16,525 nucleotides of DNA from Clostridia bacterium (lineage in GTDB: Bacteria; Bacillota_A; Clostridia; Christensenellales; Aristaeellaceae): positions 1-16,525 of the forward strand of contig JAFQGN010000037.1 in assembly GCA_017398245.1 (NCBI GenBank). Reading direction: 5' to 3'. The notes beneath the pieces were generated by a model that did no database searches, was not told the DNA's origin, and saw nothing but the letters and a program-made list of their open reading frames with translations. Each line of letters begins with the position of its first letter. The stretch's first letter is position 1. Made by a program: the position numbers and the translations under genes. Positions 1 to 7,086 of this stretch are shown piece after piece.

Positions 1-399
1 CTGCAGCATGGCATCGTGATGGCGGCGATCGCCGGTTCGCTCGCGTTGCAGAACGATTTTGCGGCGCAGGAAATGCTGCCGGTGCTGGCTTCTCCGCTGA
101 TCGCGACGGTTTCGGTGTATGCGCTGTGCTTTGCGCTGAGTACGCTGTTTTCGCGCACCGGGCCGATGCAGGCGATCGGCTTTGCGGGCGTGCTGCTTTC
201 GTACATGCTGCAGATCGTGAGCCGGATGGGGGAGAGGATGGAGATGCTGGGGCGCGCGTCGATCTTCGCGCTGTGCGATGTGCGCGCGATCCTTGAGCGC
301 GGCGCGATCTCAGCGCAGGAGATCGGCGCGGGCGCTTTGATCACGCTGGTTTCGCTGGCGTTTGCGCTCTTCGTGTTCGACCGGCGGCAGCTGGTGTAA
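1..399 (+). CDS. ABC-2 type transporter permease, C-terminal fragment
   Basis: The frame is open from the first base of the window, so the gene begins upstream; 132 residues are visible and end at TAA 397-399. The visible part is hydrophobic, with about three to four membrane segments (around residues 28-46, 55-72 and 107-126). It ends in a short basic tail, FDRRQLV. This arrangement, including a segment like LFSRTGPMQAIGFAGVLLSY, is typical of the last helices of ABC-2 family permease subunits, which work with a separate ATPase in the membrane. The substrate cannot be told, and the ATPase partner would lie outside the window. A strong terminator follows immediately. An unrelated polytopic membrane protein cannot be excluded. 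Confidence 0.65.
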   Translation: MQHGIVMAAIAGSLALQNDFAAQEMLPVLASPLIATVSVYALCFALSTLFSRTGPMQAIGFAGVLLSYMLQIVSRMGERMEMLGRASIFALCDVRAILERGAISAQEIGAGALITLVSLAFALFVFDRRQLV

Positions 400-402
400 T
401 GC

Positions 403-433
403 AAAAAGACCGGACGTAAGTCCGGTCTTTTTT
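403..433. terminator. Bidirectional intrinsic terminator
   Basis: A perfect 9-bp stem (407-415 with 420-428) closes on a GTAA (GNRA-type) tetraloop. It is flanked by an A-run on the left and a T-run on the right, so both transcripts read a hairpin followed by U. It sits between the ends of two convergent genes: the plus-strand permease (stop at 399) and the minus-strand zinc-ribbon gene (stop at 444). Confidence 0.9.
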
Positions 434-443
434 GTATGGAAGC

Positions 444-674
444 TCATTTGAGCGCACTTTCGTGGTTCTTCGCATCGATCAGGATTGTTTTGCAGTTGGG
501 GCAGCAAAAGCTTTCGACATGATGCAGATCGACCAGAGGGATTCGCAGGCGCAGGGCGTATTTTTCGCTGCGGTCGGGGTTTACGCTGATGTGGTGCTTG
601 CGTTCGCTCCAGATGGCTCCGCCGCAGTTGAGGTAGCCGGGCAGCATTTCGGTATTGCAAAAGGGGCATTTCAT
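444..674 (-). CDS. Small zinc-ribbon protein, PF20097/DUF6487-like
   Basis: This 76-residue protein has two CxxC knuckles, C3-x-x-C6 and C58-x-x-C61 (preceded by C57), about 50 residues apart. They fit a single zinc-ribbon. The start MKCPFCNTEM, the IWSERKH segment in the middle and the CPNCKTILID end match the small clostridial proteins annotated as PF20097/DUF6487, which have no known function. An AAGGAG Shine-Dalgarno lies 7-8 bases upstream of the ATG at 674. The gene is 67 bp downstream of hydA on the same strand, but the strong hydA terminator lies between them. It is therefore probably transcribed separately or by read-through, and a role in hydrogen metabolism is not implied. Confidence 0.75.
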   Translation of the reverse strand: MKCPFCNTEMLPGYLNCGGAIWSERKHHISVNPDRSEKYALRLRIPLVDLHHVESFCCPNCKTILIDAKNHESALK

Positions 675-703
675 GGGAATGGCTCCTTAATAGGGGTAAA
701 AAA

Positions 704-733
704 GAGCCGAACCCGAGGGGTTCGGCTCGTTTG
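704..733 (-). terminator. Intrinsic terminator of the hyd operon
   Basis: A perfect 11-bp GC-rich stem pairs 704-714 with 718-728 around a 3-nt loop. On the minus strand it is followed by a run of six T (698-703). It starts 14 bp after the hydA stop codon and is the natural end of the hydC-to-hydA transcript. Confidence 0.9.
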
Positions 734-741
734 CGTGAAAA

Positions 742-2481
742 TTAGTACTTTTCGCGCTTGGTGTAGTGGGTGTGCAGCAGCTCGTGCGCCTTGTGGCTGT
801 TGGGCTGGCCGAAGTACTCGTCGTAGAGCTTCTGGATGGCCAGGCTCTCGTGAGACTTACGGACAGACTTGCCGGCATCCTCAGAATAGAGGGCCTTGGC
901 GCGCAGGGCCTTGACATCGATGTCTTCGCGCTCGGTCGGGGAGACGATCGGCTGGCCGCCGCCGTTGATGCAGCCGCCCGGGCAGCCCATGACTTCGATG
1001 AAGGTGTAGGACTTTTCGCCAGCCTTCACGGCATCCAGCAGCTTGGCAGCGGCGCCGGTGGAGTGGGCGATGGCGACCTTGACATCCAGGCCGGCCAGGT
1101 TGTAGGAAGCTTCCTTGACGCCTTCGAAGCCGCGGACGTCTTCGAAATCGAGCTTGGGCAGCTTCTCGCCGGTGATGACTTCGTAAGCGGTACGCAGGGC
1201 AGCTTCCATAACGCCGCCGGTGACGCCGAAGATGACGGCGGCGCCGGTGGACTCGCCGAGCATCTCGTCGAAGTCTTCATCGGGCAGCTTGGTGAAGTTG
1301 ATGCCGGCGGTGCGGATCATGCGGGCGAGTTCACGGGTGGTGATGACGATATCGACATCGGCCATGCCGTCGTGGCCCAGTTCCGGCCTCTTGGCTTCGA
1401 ACTTCTTAGCGGTGCAGGGCATGACGGAAACGACGACGATGTTCTTCGGGTCGATGCCGTTCTTCTCTGCGAAGTAGCTCTTAATGACAGCGCCTTCCAT
1501 CTCGTGCGGGGACTTGCAGGAAGACAGGTTCGGGATGAAGTCCGGATAGTAGGTTTCGCAGAACTTGATCCAGCCCGGGGAGCAGGAAGTGATCATCGGC
1601 AGGACGCCGCCTTCCTTCACGCGGGTGACCAGTTCGGTAGCCTCTTCCATGATGGTCAGGTCGGCAGCGAAATCGGTATCGAAGACCTTATCGAAGCCGA
1701 GGCGACGCAGGGCAGCGGCCATCTTGCCGGTGCAGGCAGTGCCGATGGGCATGCCGAATTCCTCGCCCAGAGCGGCGCGGACGGCCGGGGCGGGCTGCAC
1801 GACGACGTACTTGTTGGGATCGGCGATGGCGTCCCAAACTTCCTGGGTGTCGTCCTTCTCGGTCAGAGCGCCGGTCGGGCAGACGTTGATGCACTGGCCG
1901 CAGTTGATGCAGGCGGTGTCAGCCAGATTCAGGCCCCAAGCGGGAGCGATCTGGGTCTTAAAGCCGCGGTTGACCGGGCCGATGACGCCGACGTTCTGCA
2001 CCTTGGAGCAGACGGCGACGCAGCGACGGCACAGCACGCACTTTTTGTTGTTGCGGATGATGGAGGGGTTGACCATATCGACGAAACCGTCGGTCATGGT
2101 GCCTTCGAACAGGTCCTCATCGTCCACGCCGTATTCCTGGCACAGCTTCTGGAATTCGCAATTGGTGGAACGCACGCAAGAGAGGCACTTCTTCTCATGG
2201 TTGGAGAGAAGCAGCTGCAGGTTGGTCTTGCGGGCGGCACGGATCGCGGGGGTGTTGGTCTTGATGTTCATGCCTTCGGCGGCGGGCAGAACGCACGCAG
2301 CCTGCAGGCCGCGGCCGCCGCCCTCTACCAGGCACAGACGGCACGCGCCGATCTCGTTGAGATCTTTCATATAGCACAGCGTCGGGATGGTGACGCCGGC
2401 GGCCTTGGCGGCCTCAAGCACGGAAGTACCGGCAGGTACGCTTACCGGAATTCCGTCGATGGTCAGATTGATCATGCTCAT
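742..2481 (-). CDS. hydA: [FeFe]-hydrogenase catalytic subunit HydA of a trimeric bifurcating complex
   Basis: This 579-residue protein has the full modular layout of HydA. An N-terminal [2Fe-2S] plant-ferredoxin fold has Cys36, 47, 50 and 63. A His-Cys3 cluster segment has H95, C99, C102 and C108. Two [4Fe-4S] clusters follow (C148/151/154/158 and C191/194/197/201). The H-cluster domain has TSCSPGW at 298-304, MPCTAKKFE at 354-362 and EVMGCPGGC at 496-504, and the C-terminal small-subunit-like region spans about 525-579. It is the site of H2 production or uptake in the cytoplasm and receives electrons through HydB and HydC. In the first motif the second cysteine of the usual TSCCPGW is serine (S301). 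I recall this variant in other clostridial trimeric enzymes. The ATG at 2481 has a TAAGGAGGA site 9 bases upstream that overlaps the hydB stop. Co-transcription with hydB is clear. Confidence 0.95.
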   Translation of the reverse strand: MSMINLTIDGIPVSVPAGTSVLEAAKAAGVTIPTLCYMKDLNEIGACRLCLVEGGGRGLQAACVLPAAEGMNIKTNTPAIRAARKTNLQLLLSNHEKKCLSCVRSTNCEFQKLCQEYGVDDEDLFEGTMTDGFVDMVNPSIIRNNKKCVLCRRCVAVCSKVQNVGVIGPVNRGFKTQIAPAWGLNLADTACINCGQCINVCPTGALTEKDDTQEVWDAIADPNKYVVVQPAPAVRAALGEEFGMPIGTACTGKMAAALRRLGFDKVFDTDFAADLTIMEEATELVTRVKEGGVLPMITSCSPGWIKFCETYYPDFIPNLSSCKSPHEMEGAVIKSYFAEKNGIDPKNIVVVSVMPCTAKKFEAKRPELGHDGMADVDIVITTRELARMIRTAGINFTKLPDEDFDEMLGESTGAAVIFGVTGGVMEAALRTAYEVITGEKLPKLDFEDVRGFEGVKEASYNLAGLDVKVAIAHSTGAAAKLLDAVKAGEKSYTFIEVMGCPGGCINGGGQPIVSPTEREDIDVKALRAKALYSEDAGKSVRKSHESLAIQKLYDEYFGQPNSHKAHELLHTHYTKREKY

Positions 2482-2499
2482 TTTCCGCTTTCCTCCTTA

Positions 2500-4296
2500 T
2501 TACTTCTTGGAGATGGCGCCGAACTTGCACTTGTCCATGCAGACGCCGCACTTGAGGCACTTCTCGGTATCGATTACATGCGGCTGCTTGACCGCGCCGG
2601 AGATGGCGCCGGCCGGGCAGTTGCGGGCGCACAGAGTGCAGCCCTTGCACTTATCGGCATCGATGACGTACTGCAGCAGGTTCTTGCAGACGCCGGCCGG
2701 GCAGCGCTTTTCATAGATGTGGGCCTCATACTCGCTGCGGAACTGGCGCAGGGTGGACAGAACCGGGTTCGGAGCGGTCTGGCCCAGGGCGCACAGGGAA
2801 CCGGTGCGGATGGTTTCGGCCAGGTTTTCGAGGCGCTCGATGTCGCCGTCTTCACCCTTGCCATCGCAGATGCGGTCCAGGATCTCCAGCATGCGGCGGG
2901 TACCGATACGGCAGGGAGTGCACTTGCCGCAGGACTCGTCAACGGTGAAGTCCAGGAAGAAGCGGGCGATGTCAACCATGCAGTTGTCTTCGTCCATGAT
3001 GATCATGCCGCCGGAGCCCATCATGGAGCCGGCCGCGACCAGGTTGTCGAAGTCAATCGGGGTGTCCAGAGCGCTGGCCGGGAGGCAGCCGCCGGACGGA
3101 CCGCCGGTCTGCACGGCCTTGAAGGCCTTGCCGCCGGGGCAGCCGCCGCCGATGTCATAGATGATCTCGCGCAGGGTGGTGCCCATCGGGATTTCGACCA
3201 GGCCGGCGTTGACGATCTTGCCGCCCAGAGCGAAGACCTTGGTGCCCTTGGAGCGCTCGGTACCCATGGAAGCGAACCATTCCCAGCCCTTGAGGATGAT
3301 CTGGGCGATATTCGCGTAGGTTTCAACGTTGTTCAGAACGGTGGGCTTGCCGAACAGACCCTTGACGGCCGGGAACGGCGGACGCGGGCGAGGCTCGCCG
3401 CGCTTGCCTTCGATGGAGTTCATCAGAGCGGTTTCTTCGCCGCAGACGAACGCGCCGGCGCCCAGACGGATGTGCAGGTCGAAATTGAAGCCGGTGCCGA
3501 AGATGTCCTGACCCAGCAGGCCGTATTCCTTGGCCTGATCGATAGCGATCTGCAGGCGCTTAACGGCGATCGGGTACTCAGCGCGGACATAGACGTAGCC
3601 TTCGTCGGCGCCGATAGCATAGGCGGCGATAGCCATAGCTTCGATGATGGCGTGCGGGTCGCCTTCCAGAACGGAGCGATCCATGAACGCGCCCGGATCG
3701 CCTTCGTCAGCGTTGCAGGCAACGTACTTCTTGCCGGTGGAGCCCATGGCGAAGCGCCACTTGCGGCCGGTGGGGAAGCCAGCGCCGCCGCGGCCGCGCA
3801 GGCCGGACTTTTCGATGCAATCGACGACCTCTTCACGGGTCATCTCGGTCAGAGCCTTCGCCAGGGCCTTGTAGCCGTCAAAGGCGATGTACTCGTCGAT
3901 GTTTTCCGGATCGATAACGCCGCAGTTGCGCAGAACGATGCGCTTCTGCTTCTGATAGAACGGGATCTCGTCCAGCGGCTTGACTTCCTTCACGGTAGCG
4001 TCTTCGGTGCCGGAGAAGAGCAGGCGCTCGACGATGCGGCCCTTGACCAGATGCTCGTTGACGATCTCGTCGACGTCGGCGAGCTGCACATGGCTGTAGA
4101 ACGCGCCTTCCGGATAGACGATGACGACGGGGCCGGCGGCGCACAGGCCGAAGCAGCCGGTGCGGACGATCTTGACTTCCTTGTCGAGGCCCTTTTCCTG
4201 AAGCAGGGTCTCAAAGCGCTCCTGCAGCTTGGGGGAACCGGAAGAAGTACAGCCGGTGCCGCCGCAGATCAGAATGGTGGAACGGAAAAGCTCCAT
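2500..4296 (-). CDS. hydB: NADH/FMN-binding subunit HydB (NuoF-like) of the bifurcating hydrogenase
   Basis: This 598-residue protein has, in order: a thioredoxin-like [2Fe-2S] domain (C11, C16, C48, C52); the NuoF core with the FMN-binding GRGGAGFPTGRKW (168-180); the acidic segment NADEGDPGAFMDR; the glycine-rich nucleotide region GAGAFVCGEETAL (279-291); an SLBB region; the [4Fe-4S] site ESCGKCTPCRIGT with C456, C459, C462 and C502; and a C-terminal two-[4Fe-4S] ferredoxin (C550/553/556/560 and C580/583/586/590). This is the standard HydB architecture of [FeFe] HydABC, where FMN is the bifurcation site exchanging electrons between NAD(H), ferredoxin and HydA. An additional C532-x4-C537 pair precedes the last ferredoxin domain. 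The start at 4296 has AGGAGGT 7 bases upstream. HydA follows after 18 bp. Confidence 0.95.
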   Translation of the reverse strand: MELFRSTILICGGTGCTSSGSPKLQERFETLLQEKGLDKEVKIVRTGCFGLCAAGPVVIVYPEGAFYSHVQLADVDEIVNEHLVKGRIVERLLFSGTEDATVKEVKPLDEIPFYQKQKRIVLRNCGVIDPENIDEYIAFDGYKALAKALTEMTREEVVDCIEKSGLRGRGGAGFPTGRKWRFAMGSTGKKYVACNADEGDPGAFMDRSVLEGDPHAIIEAMAIAAYAIGADEGYVYVRAEYPIAVKRLQIAIDQAKEYGLLGQDIFGTGFNFDLHIRLGAGAFVCGEETALMNSIEGKRGEPRPRPPFPAVKGLFGKPTVLNNVETYANIAQIILKGWEWFASMGTERSKGTKVFALGGKIVNAGLVEIPMGTTLREIIYDIGGGCPGGKAFKAVQTGGPSGGCLPASALDTPIDFDNLVAAGSMMGSGGMIIMDEDNCMVDIARFFLDFTVDESCGKCTPCRIGTRRMLEILDRICDGKGEDGDIERLENLAETIRTGSLCALGQTAPNPVLSTLRQFRSEYEAHIYEKRCPAGVCKNLLQYVIDADKCKGCTLCARNCPAGAISGAVKQPHVIDTEKCLKCGVCMDKCKFGAISKK

Positions 4297-4378
4297 TTTG
4301 CCTACCTCCTAATAGTATGCCTTGGCGCACGCGCCCCTATTGCCAGGCGCTGCGCCGCTTGCGGTTTTTAGCGGAAGC

Positions 4379-4747
4379 TTACTTCTCCGCCTCTCCGATG
4401 GTGTATTCCATAACGGGCTGGCCGTTGACGATGTGGTCCGCGACGATCTTGGCGACCATTTCCGGCTTGACGTGCACATAGGTGACCTTTTCCTTGCCGG
4501 GGCAGGTGACTTCAACGATCGGCTCGTAGCGGCACATGCCGATGCAGCCGGTCTGAGCGACGACGACGTCCTTCAGGCCGCGCTTGCCGACTTCTTCCAT
4601 AAAGCCGGTCAGAACCGGGCGGGCGCCGGCGGCGATGCCGCAGGTAGCCATGCCGACGGCGATACGGGTGCCTTCGCGTTCGCGGCGGAGATTGACCTTG
4701 CTCAGCGTCCTCTGGCGGATGGCTTCGAGTTCAGCTACGGATTTCAT
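4379..4747 (-). CDS. [2Fe-2S] thioredoxin-fold ferredoxin-like protein of the hyd operon
   Basis: This 122-residue protein has VGMATCGIAAGARPV around C36 and QTGCIGMC (C68, C72), the pattern of thioredoxin-like [2Fe-2S] proteins related to the N-terminal domain of HydB. Only one cysteine is present in the first motif, where classic members have C-x4-C. C82 is the only other cysteine, so cluster ligation may use C36, C68, C72 and C82 or be incomplete. Similar small proteins sit between the ATPase gene and hydB in other hyd loci (for example the Thermotoga locus, from memory). A role as electron carrier or assembly partner is inferred. The frame extends upstream to 4807, but the ATG at 4747 is preferred because GGAGGTG (4757-4763) lies 9 bases ahead. 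HydB follows after 82 bp. Confidence 0.8.
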   Translation of the reverse strand: MKSVAELEAIRQRTLSKVNLRREREGTRIAVGMATCGIAAGARPVLTGFMEEVGKRGLKDVVVAQTGCIGMCRYEPIVEVTCPGKEKVTYVHVKPEMVAKIVADHIVNGQPVMEYTIGEAEK

Positions 4748-4813
4748 AGTGGTTTGCACCTCCAAATTTTCGGTATGCATAGAACCTTCGGGCGTACGGG
4801 GCCCCAAGGCCCG

Positions 4814-5371
4814 TTATTGTACAGGCGTTGCAGCCTGAGCGAGTCCCTCGCGCAGATCGTCCTGCATCCACAGAACGACTTCGGGCGTGTTCAGGGGAAC
4901 ATCCTCCCCAAGCACCTGCCGGATCATGGCGGTATCGAACACATAGGGCTCGGCGCCCTCCGAATAGACAAGGCGGAAATCCGGCTTGTCGGGAGAGCCG
5001 ATGACGAGCGCTGTCATGGTTTCGGCAAGATCGCCCATGGGGGGCAGATCTACATGAGAAAGCTGGAATTCAAGATGCAGCGTGGTGCCCTTGCCAAGCT
5101 CGCTTTCGATGCGGAAGGTGCCTTCGCACATTTCGCAAAGCTGCTTGATCATCGGGATGCCCAGGCCGACCTTGCGCGTTTTGCGCGTGGTGGTGAAGGG
5201 GCTGGTCACCTTTGCGACGAATTCCTTGCTCATGCCGCAGCCGTCGTCTTTGATCAGGATCACGAGCGTGTCGGCTTCGCGATCGAGAGTGACGCTGATC
5301 TCAACGCAGGATGCGCCGGCTGTGACCGAATTCTGTGTCAGATCGAGGATATACAGCGCAAGCTCGTTCAT
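4814..5371 (-). CDS. Stand-alone GHKL (HATPase_c) ATP-binding protein in the hyd operon
   Basis: This 185-residue protein carries the Bergerat ATP-binding fold: N-box around ILDLTQNSVTAGA (N14), G1 box KDDGCGM (D42/D43, G44, G46), SPFTTTRKTRKVGLGIP as the ATP lid and G2 box (58-73), and GKGT at 93-96. No histidine-phosphorylation (DHp) domain or membrane segment is present, so it is not a complete sensor kinase. The last 80 or so residues form a non-conserved tail. The same kind of protein is found between hydC and hydB in other clostridial and Thermotoga hyd loci (family knowledge). Its role is unknown; phosphorylation of a partner or a regulatory switch is inferred. Start 5371 is chosen because it lies 5 bp after the hydC stop, with the Shine-Dalgarno TAAGGA overlapping that stop. 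This indicates translational coupling. Confidence 0.85.
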   Translation of the reverse strand: MNELALYILDLTQNSVTAGASCVEISVTLDREADTLVILIKDDGCGMSKEFVAKVTSPFTTTRKTRKVGLGIPMIKQLCEMCEGTFRIESELGKGTTLHLEFQLSHVDLPPMGDLAETMTALVIGSPDKPDFRLVYSEGAEPYVFDTAMIRQVLGEDVPLNTPEVVLWMQDDLREGLAQAATPVQ

Positions 5372-5376
5372 AATCC

Positions 5377-5850
5377 TTACTTCTGGTAAGAGGCGAGGAT
5401 GCCCGGCACCTTGTCCGGAGTGAGACGGCCGTAAACGTCGTCGTTGATCATCATGACCGGGGCGAGGCCGCAAGCGCCGAGGCAGCGGGTGTCACGGATG
5501 GTGAACAGGCCGTCGGAAGTGGTCTTGCCGACCGGGGTGGCCAGAGTCTCGGAGACTTTTTCGAGGACGTCCTTGGAGCCCTTGACGTAGCAGGCGGTGC
5601 CCATGCAGACGCCGATGATATACTGGCCGCGGGCCTCGAGGGAGAACTGGGAATAGAACGTAGCCACGCCGTAAACTTCGGCCAGCGGCACGTTCAGGCC
5701 CTCAGCGATGCGGGTCTGGATATCCTTGGTAACGCAGCCAAAGATATCCTGCGCGCCCTGCAGAGAACGCATGACGGCGCCTTCCTGTCCCTTCAGAGAC
5801 ATGATGACCTTGTCAAGTTCTGCATACATTTCCTGAGTAAATGCCGGCAT
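5377..5850 (-). CDS. hydC: Thioredoxin-like [2Fe-2S] subunit HydC (NuoE-like) of the bifurcating hydrogenase
   Basis: This 157-residue protein has an N-terminal helical region followed by the NuoE-type thioredoxin fold. The [2Fe-2S] ligands are C82 and C87 (VCMGTAC) and C123 and C127 (RCLGAC). The segment VYGVATFYSQFSL (59-71) is a hallmark of the family. It docks on HydB and holds one cluster of the complex. It is the first gene of the hydC-ATPase-ferredoxin-hydB-hydA group. The ATG at 5850 has a perfect AAGGAGG (5861-5867) 10 bases upstream. A 172-bp AT-richer spacer precedes it, probably with its own promoter. Confidence 0.95.
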   Translation of the reverse strand: MPAFTQEMYAELDKVIMSLKGQEGAVMRSLQGAQDIFGCVTKDIQTRIAEGLNVPLAEVYGVATFYSQFSLEARGQYIIGVCMGTACYVKGSKDVLEKVSETLATPVGKTTSDGLFTIRDTRCLGACGLAPVMMINDDVYGRLTPDKVPGILASYQK

Positions 5851-5894
5851 TGGTAATTACCCTCCTTCATGGATGCTTTGTTGTTCGGAGACAT

Positions 5895-5917
5895 CAGTAT
5901 ATGTGAAATAAATACTG
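5895..5917. promoter_or_regulatory. Inverted repeat in the hydC leader, possible operator
   Basis: CAGTAT (5895-5900) and ATACTG (5912-5917) form a perfect 6-bp inverted repeat around an 11-bp spacer. It overlaps an alternative -10 element on the minus strand. The symmetry and position 45-67 bp ahead of hydC suit a regulator site. No known regulator motif is recognised. Confidence 0.35.
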
Positions 5918-5972
5918 ACACTTTGCCACTCTCTATTCTATCATACCCATGCTTGAAAGCAATGCGATACGG

Positions 5973-6001
5973 AGAATATTTTACAAAAAGTTTTCTGTTA
6001 A
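5973..6001 (-). promoter_or_regulatory. Candidate sigma-A promoter of hydC
   Basis: On the minus strand TTAACA (5996-6001) and TATTCT (5973-5978) are separated by exactly 17 bp. The match is 5/6 and 4/6 to the consensus. It lies within the only AT-rich spacer of the locus and would give a leader of roughly 115 nt ahead of hydC. A second possible -10, TATACT (5896-5901), lies closer to the gene but lacks a good -35. Confidence 0.45.
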
Positions 6002-6022
6002 ACCACACAAACAGGATATCTT

Positions 6023-6724
6023 TTATCGATAATTTTTTATCGATTGAAAAAACGCCTGCGGGGTGGGCTCGTCCAGCTCCAAAAACACCTCGCGCTCGAG
6101 GATATTTTCGAGGTAATGGGCGTCGGAAGAGTGCAGCTGCATAAGGGGCGGTATGCCCTTTGGCGGCAGGGGAAAGTCCCGCGAGACTTCCAGCGCGGAG
6201 AAGGGCAGATCCGACGGGAGGAAGCCGAGCGCGTTCAGGATGCCGTTGGAGCCGCGGTTGATATGGGCCGGAATGGCCAGGCCGCCGGCTTCGAGGATCA
6301 TGGGAACGAGCTCGTCCACGCCCTTATCGAGGGCGGAGATGAGCAGCTTTTCCTCCTCGCGCACGGGTTCGTCGTCTTCGCTCAGCTGCGTTTGGGGGCC
6401 GAACAGATCGGGCCGGTTGGGGATGGCGGGCAGGAAGGGGTAGATCAACTCGGAAAAGGCGACGGCCTCTTCGACCGTTTGGAAATAGGCCAGAAGGTGC
6501 GCCTCTTCTCGGGTGGTCAGCTCCAGCCCGGGCAAAAGGGCAAGGCCCATGACATCGGCCACGGCCTTGATGGCCGGCAGATGCATGGCGGTGTTATGGT
6601 CGGTTACGGCGATCATATCCAGTTCCTTGAGCTTGGACATGCCAACGATATTGTTGGGGGTCATCAGCTCGTCTCCGCAGGGGGAGAGGCAGGAATGGAT
6701 ATGCAGATCTACCGCGCACTTCAT
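6023..6724 (-). CDS. PHP-domain metal-dependent phosphoesterase-like protein
   Basis: This 233-residue protein of the PHP superfamily begins with DLHIHSCLSPCGD (H8, H10, D18) and has TDHN (D42, H43), E68 in GLELT, H76, H154 in AHINRGS and SSDAHY (D201, H203). The full set of metal ligands for a trinuclear phosphoesterase centre therefore appears present. The extended CLSPCGDELMTPNNIV start is typical of a clostridial subfamily found next to DRTGG-like proteins and hydrogenase genes (family recollection). Its substrate is unknown. It could act on a nucleotide or phosphorylated small molecule, and a signalling role is inferred from context. Start 6724 is 2 bp after the stop of the upstream DRTGG-like gene, indicating coupling. 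Homology does not continue into the upstream extension of the frame. Confidence 0.88.
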   Translation of the reverse strand: MKCAVDLHIHSCLSPCGDELMTPNNIVGMSKLKELDMIAVTDHNTAMHLPAIKAVADVMGLALLPGLELTTREEAHLLAYFQTVEEAVAFSELIYPFLPAIPNRPDLFGPQTQLSEDDEPVREEEKLLISALDKGVDELVPMILEAGGLAIPAHINRGSNGILNALGFLPSDLPFSALEVSRDFPLPPKGIPPLMQLHSSDAHYLENILEREVFLELDEPTPQAFFQSIKNYR

Positions 6725-6726
6725 GA

Positions 6727-7068
6727 TTACTTGCCCATCAGGCCTGCGCCGTACATCTGCCCGCAGAGCTCGTAGGCGCTCTTGGGGGAGGAGAGCATGG
6801 CGATGCCTTCTTCTTCGGCCTTGGCGGCCACTTCGTCCGGAATGGCGGCGCCTTCGGGAACGATGACGCAGGCCATATCGTGCAGCGTGGCGACGGCCAC
6901 GACGTTCATATGCGTCTGCACGGTGATCCACGCCATGCCGGGCTTGCCGTGGGCCATGACCCAGGAGAGCAGATCGCAGCTGTAGCCGGATTCGATATCG
7001 GCGGTGAGATCTACATTCTTGGTGACCAGCTGCGCGCCGGTCAGTTCGATCAGTTCTTTTATATTCAT
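6727..7068 (-). CDS. DRTGG-like single-domain protein (second copy)
   Basis: This 113-residue cytosolic protein has no signal or membrane segment. The order is a short helix (MNIKELIELTGAQLV), a strand-rich centre (AWITVQTHMNVVAVATLHDMACVIVPEG) and a C-terminal half with AEEEGIAMLSS. That is the layout of stand-alone DRTGG-domain proteins that accompany [FeFe]-hydrogenase genes in clostridia. DRTGG domains are otherwise found between CBS and phosphotransacetylase-type modules and may bind a ligand, but no function is established. It is a distant paralogue of the protein at 9579-9932, sharing the beginning, middle and end pattern. GAAAGGATG lies about 8 bases upstream of the ATG. It is coupled to the PHP gene downstream. 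Confidence 0.75.
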   Translation of the reverse strand: MNIKELIELTGAQLVTKNVDLTADIESGYSCDLLSWVMAHGKPGMAWITVQTHMNVVAVATLHDMACVIVPEGAAIPDEVAAKAEEEGIAMLSSPKSAYELCGQMYGAGLMGK

Positions 7069-7086
7069 CGGTATTCATCCTTTCGT

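Noticed and set aside
766..4371. A 1201-codon open frame on the plus strand opposite hydA and hydB, with similar long frames opposite the other large genes
   Set aside because: It runs in the frame aligned codon-to-codon with hydA and hydB, where an antisense stop needs a TTA, CTA or TCA codon. These genes avoid all three, so the frame is open by codon bias. The translation is low-complexity (Gly, Ala, Asp, Val), with no recognisable domain, and the sense genes are unambiguous.
5996..6020. A Rex-like site in the hydC upstream region (CTGTT and AACAG halves, TTTAACA)
   Set aside because: The two halves are 10 bp apart, whereas the equivalent positions in the Rex consensus are 8 bp apart, and the inner bases do not match.
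6025..6044. Perfect 8-bp inverted repeat (ATCGATAA/TTATCGAT) with a T4 loop at the end of the PHP gene
   Set aside because: It overlaps the last codons of the gene, is AT-rich and has no U-run after it on the minus strand, so it is not a convincing terminator. An operator role cannot be supported from one copy.
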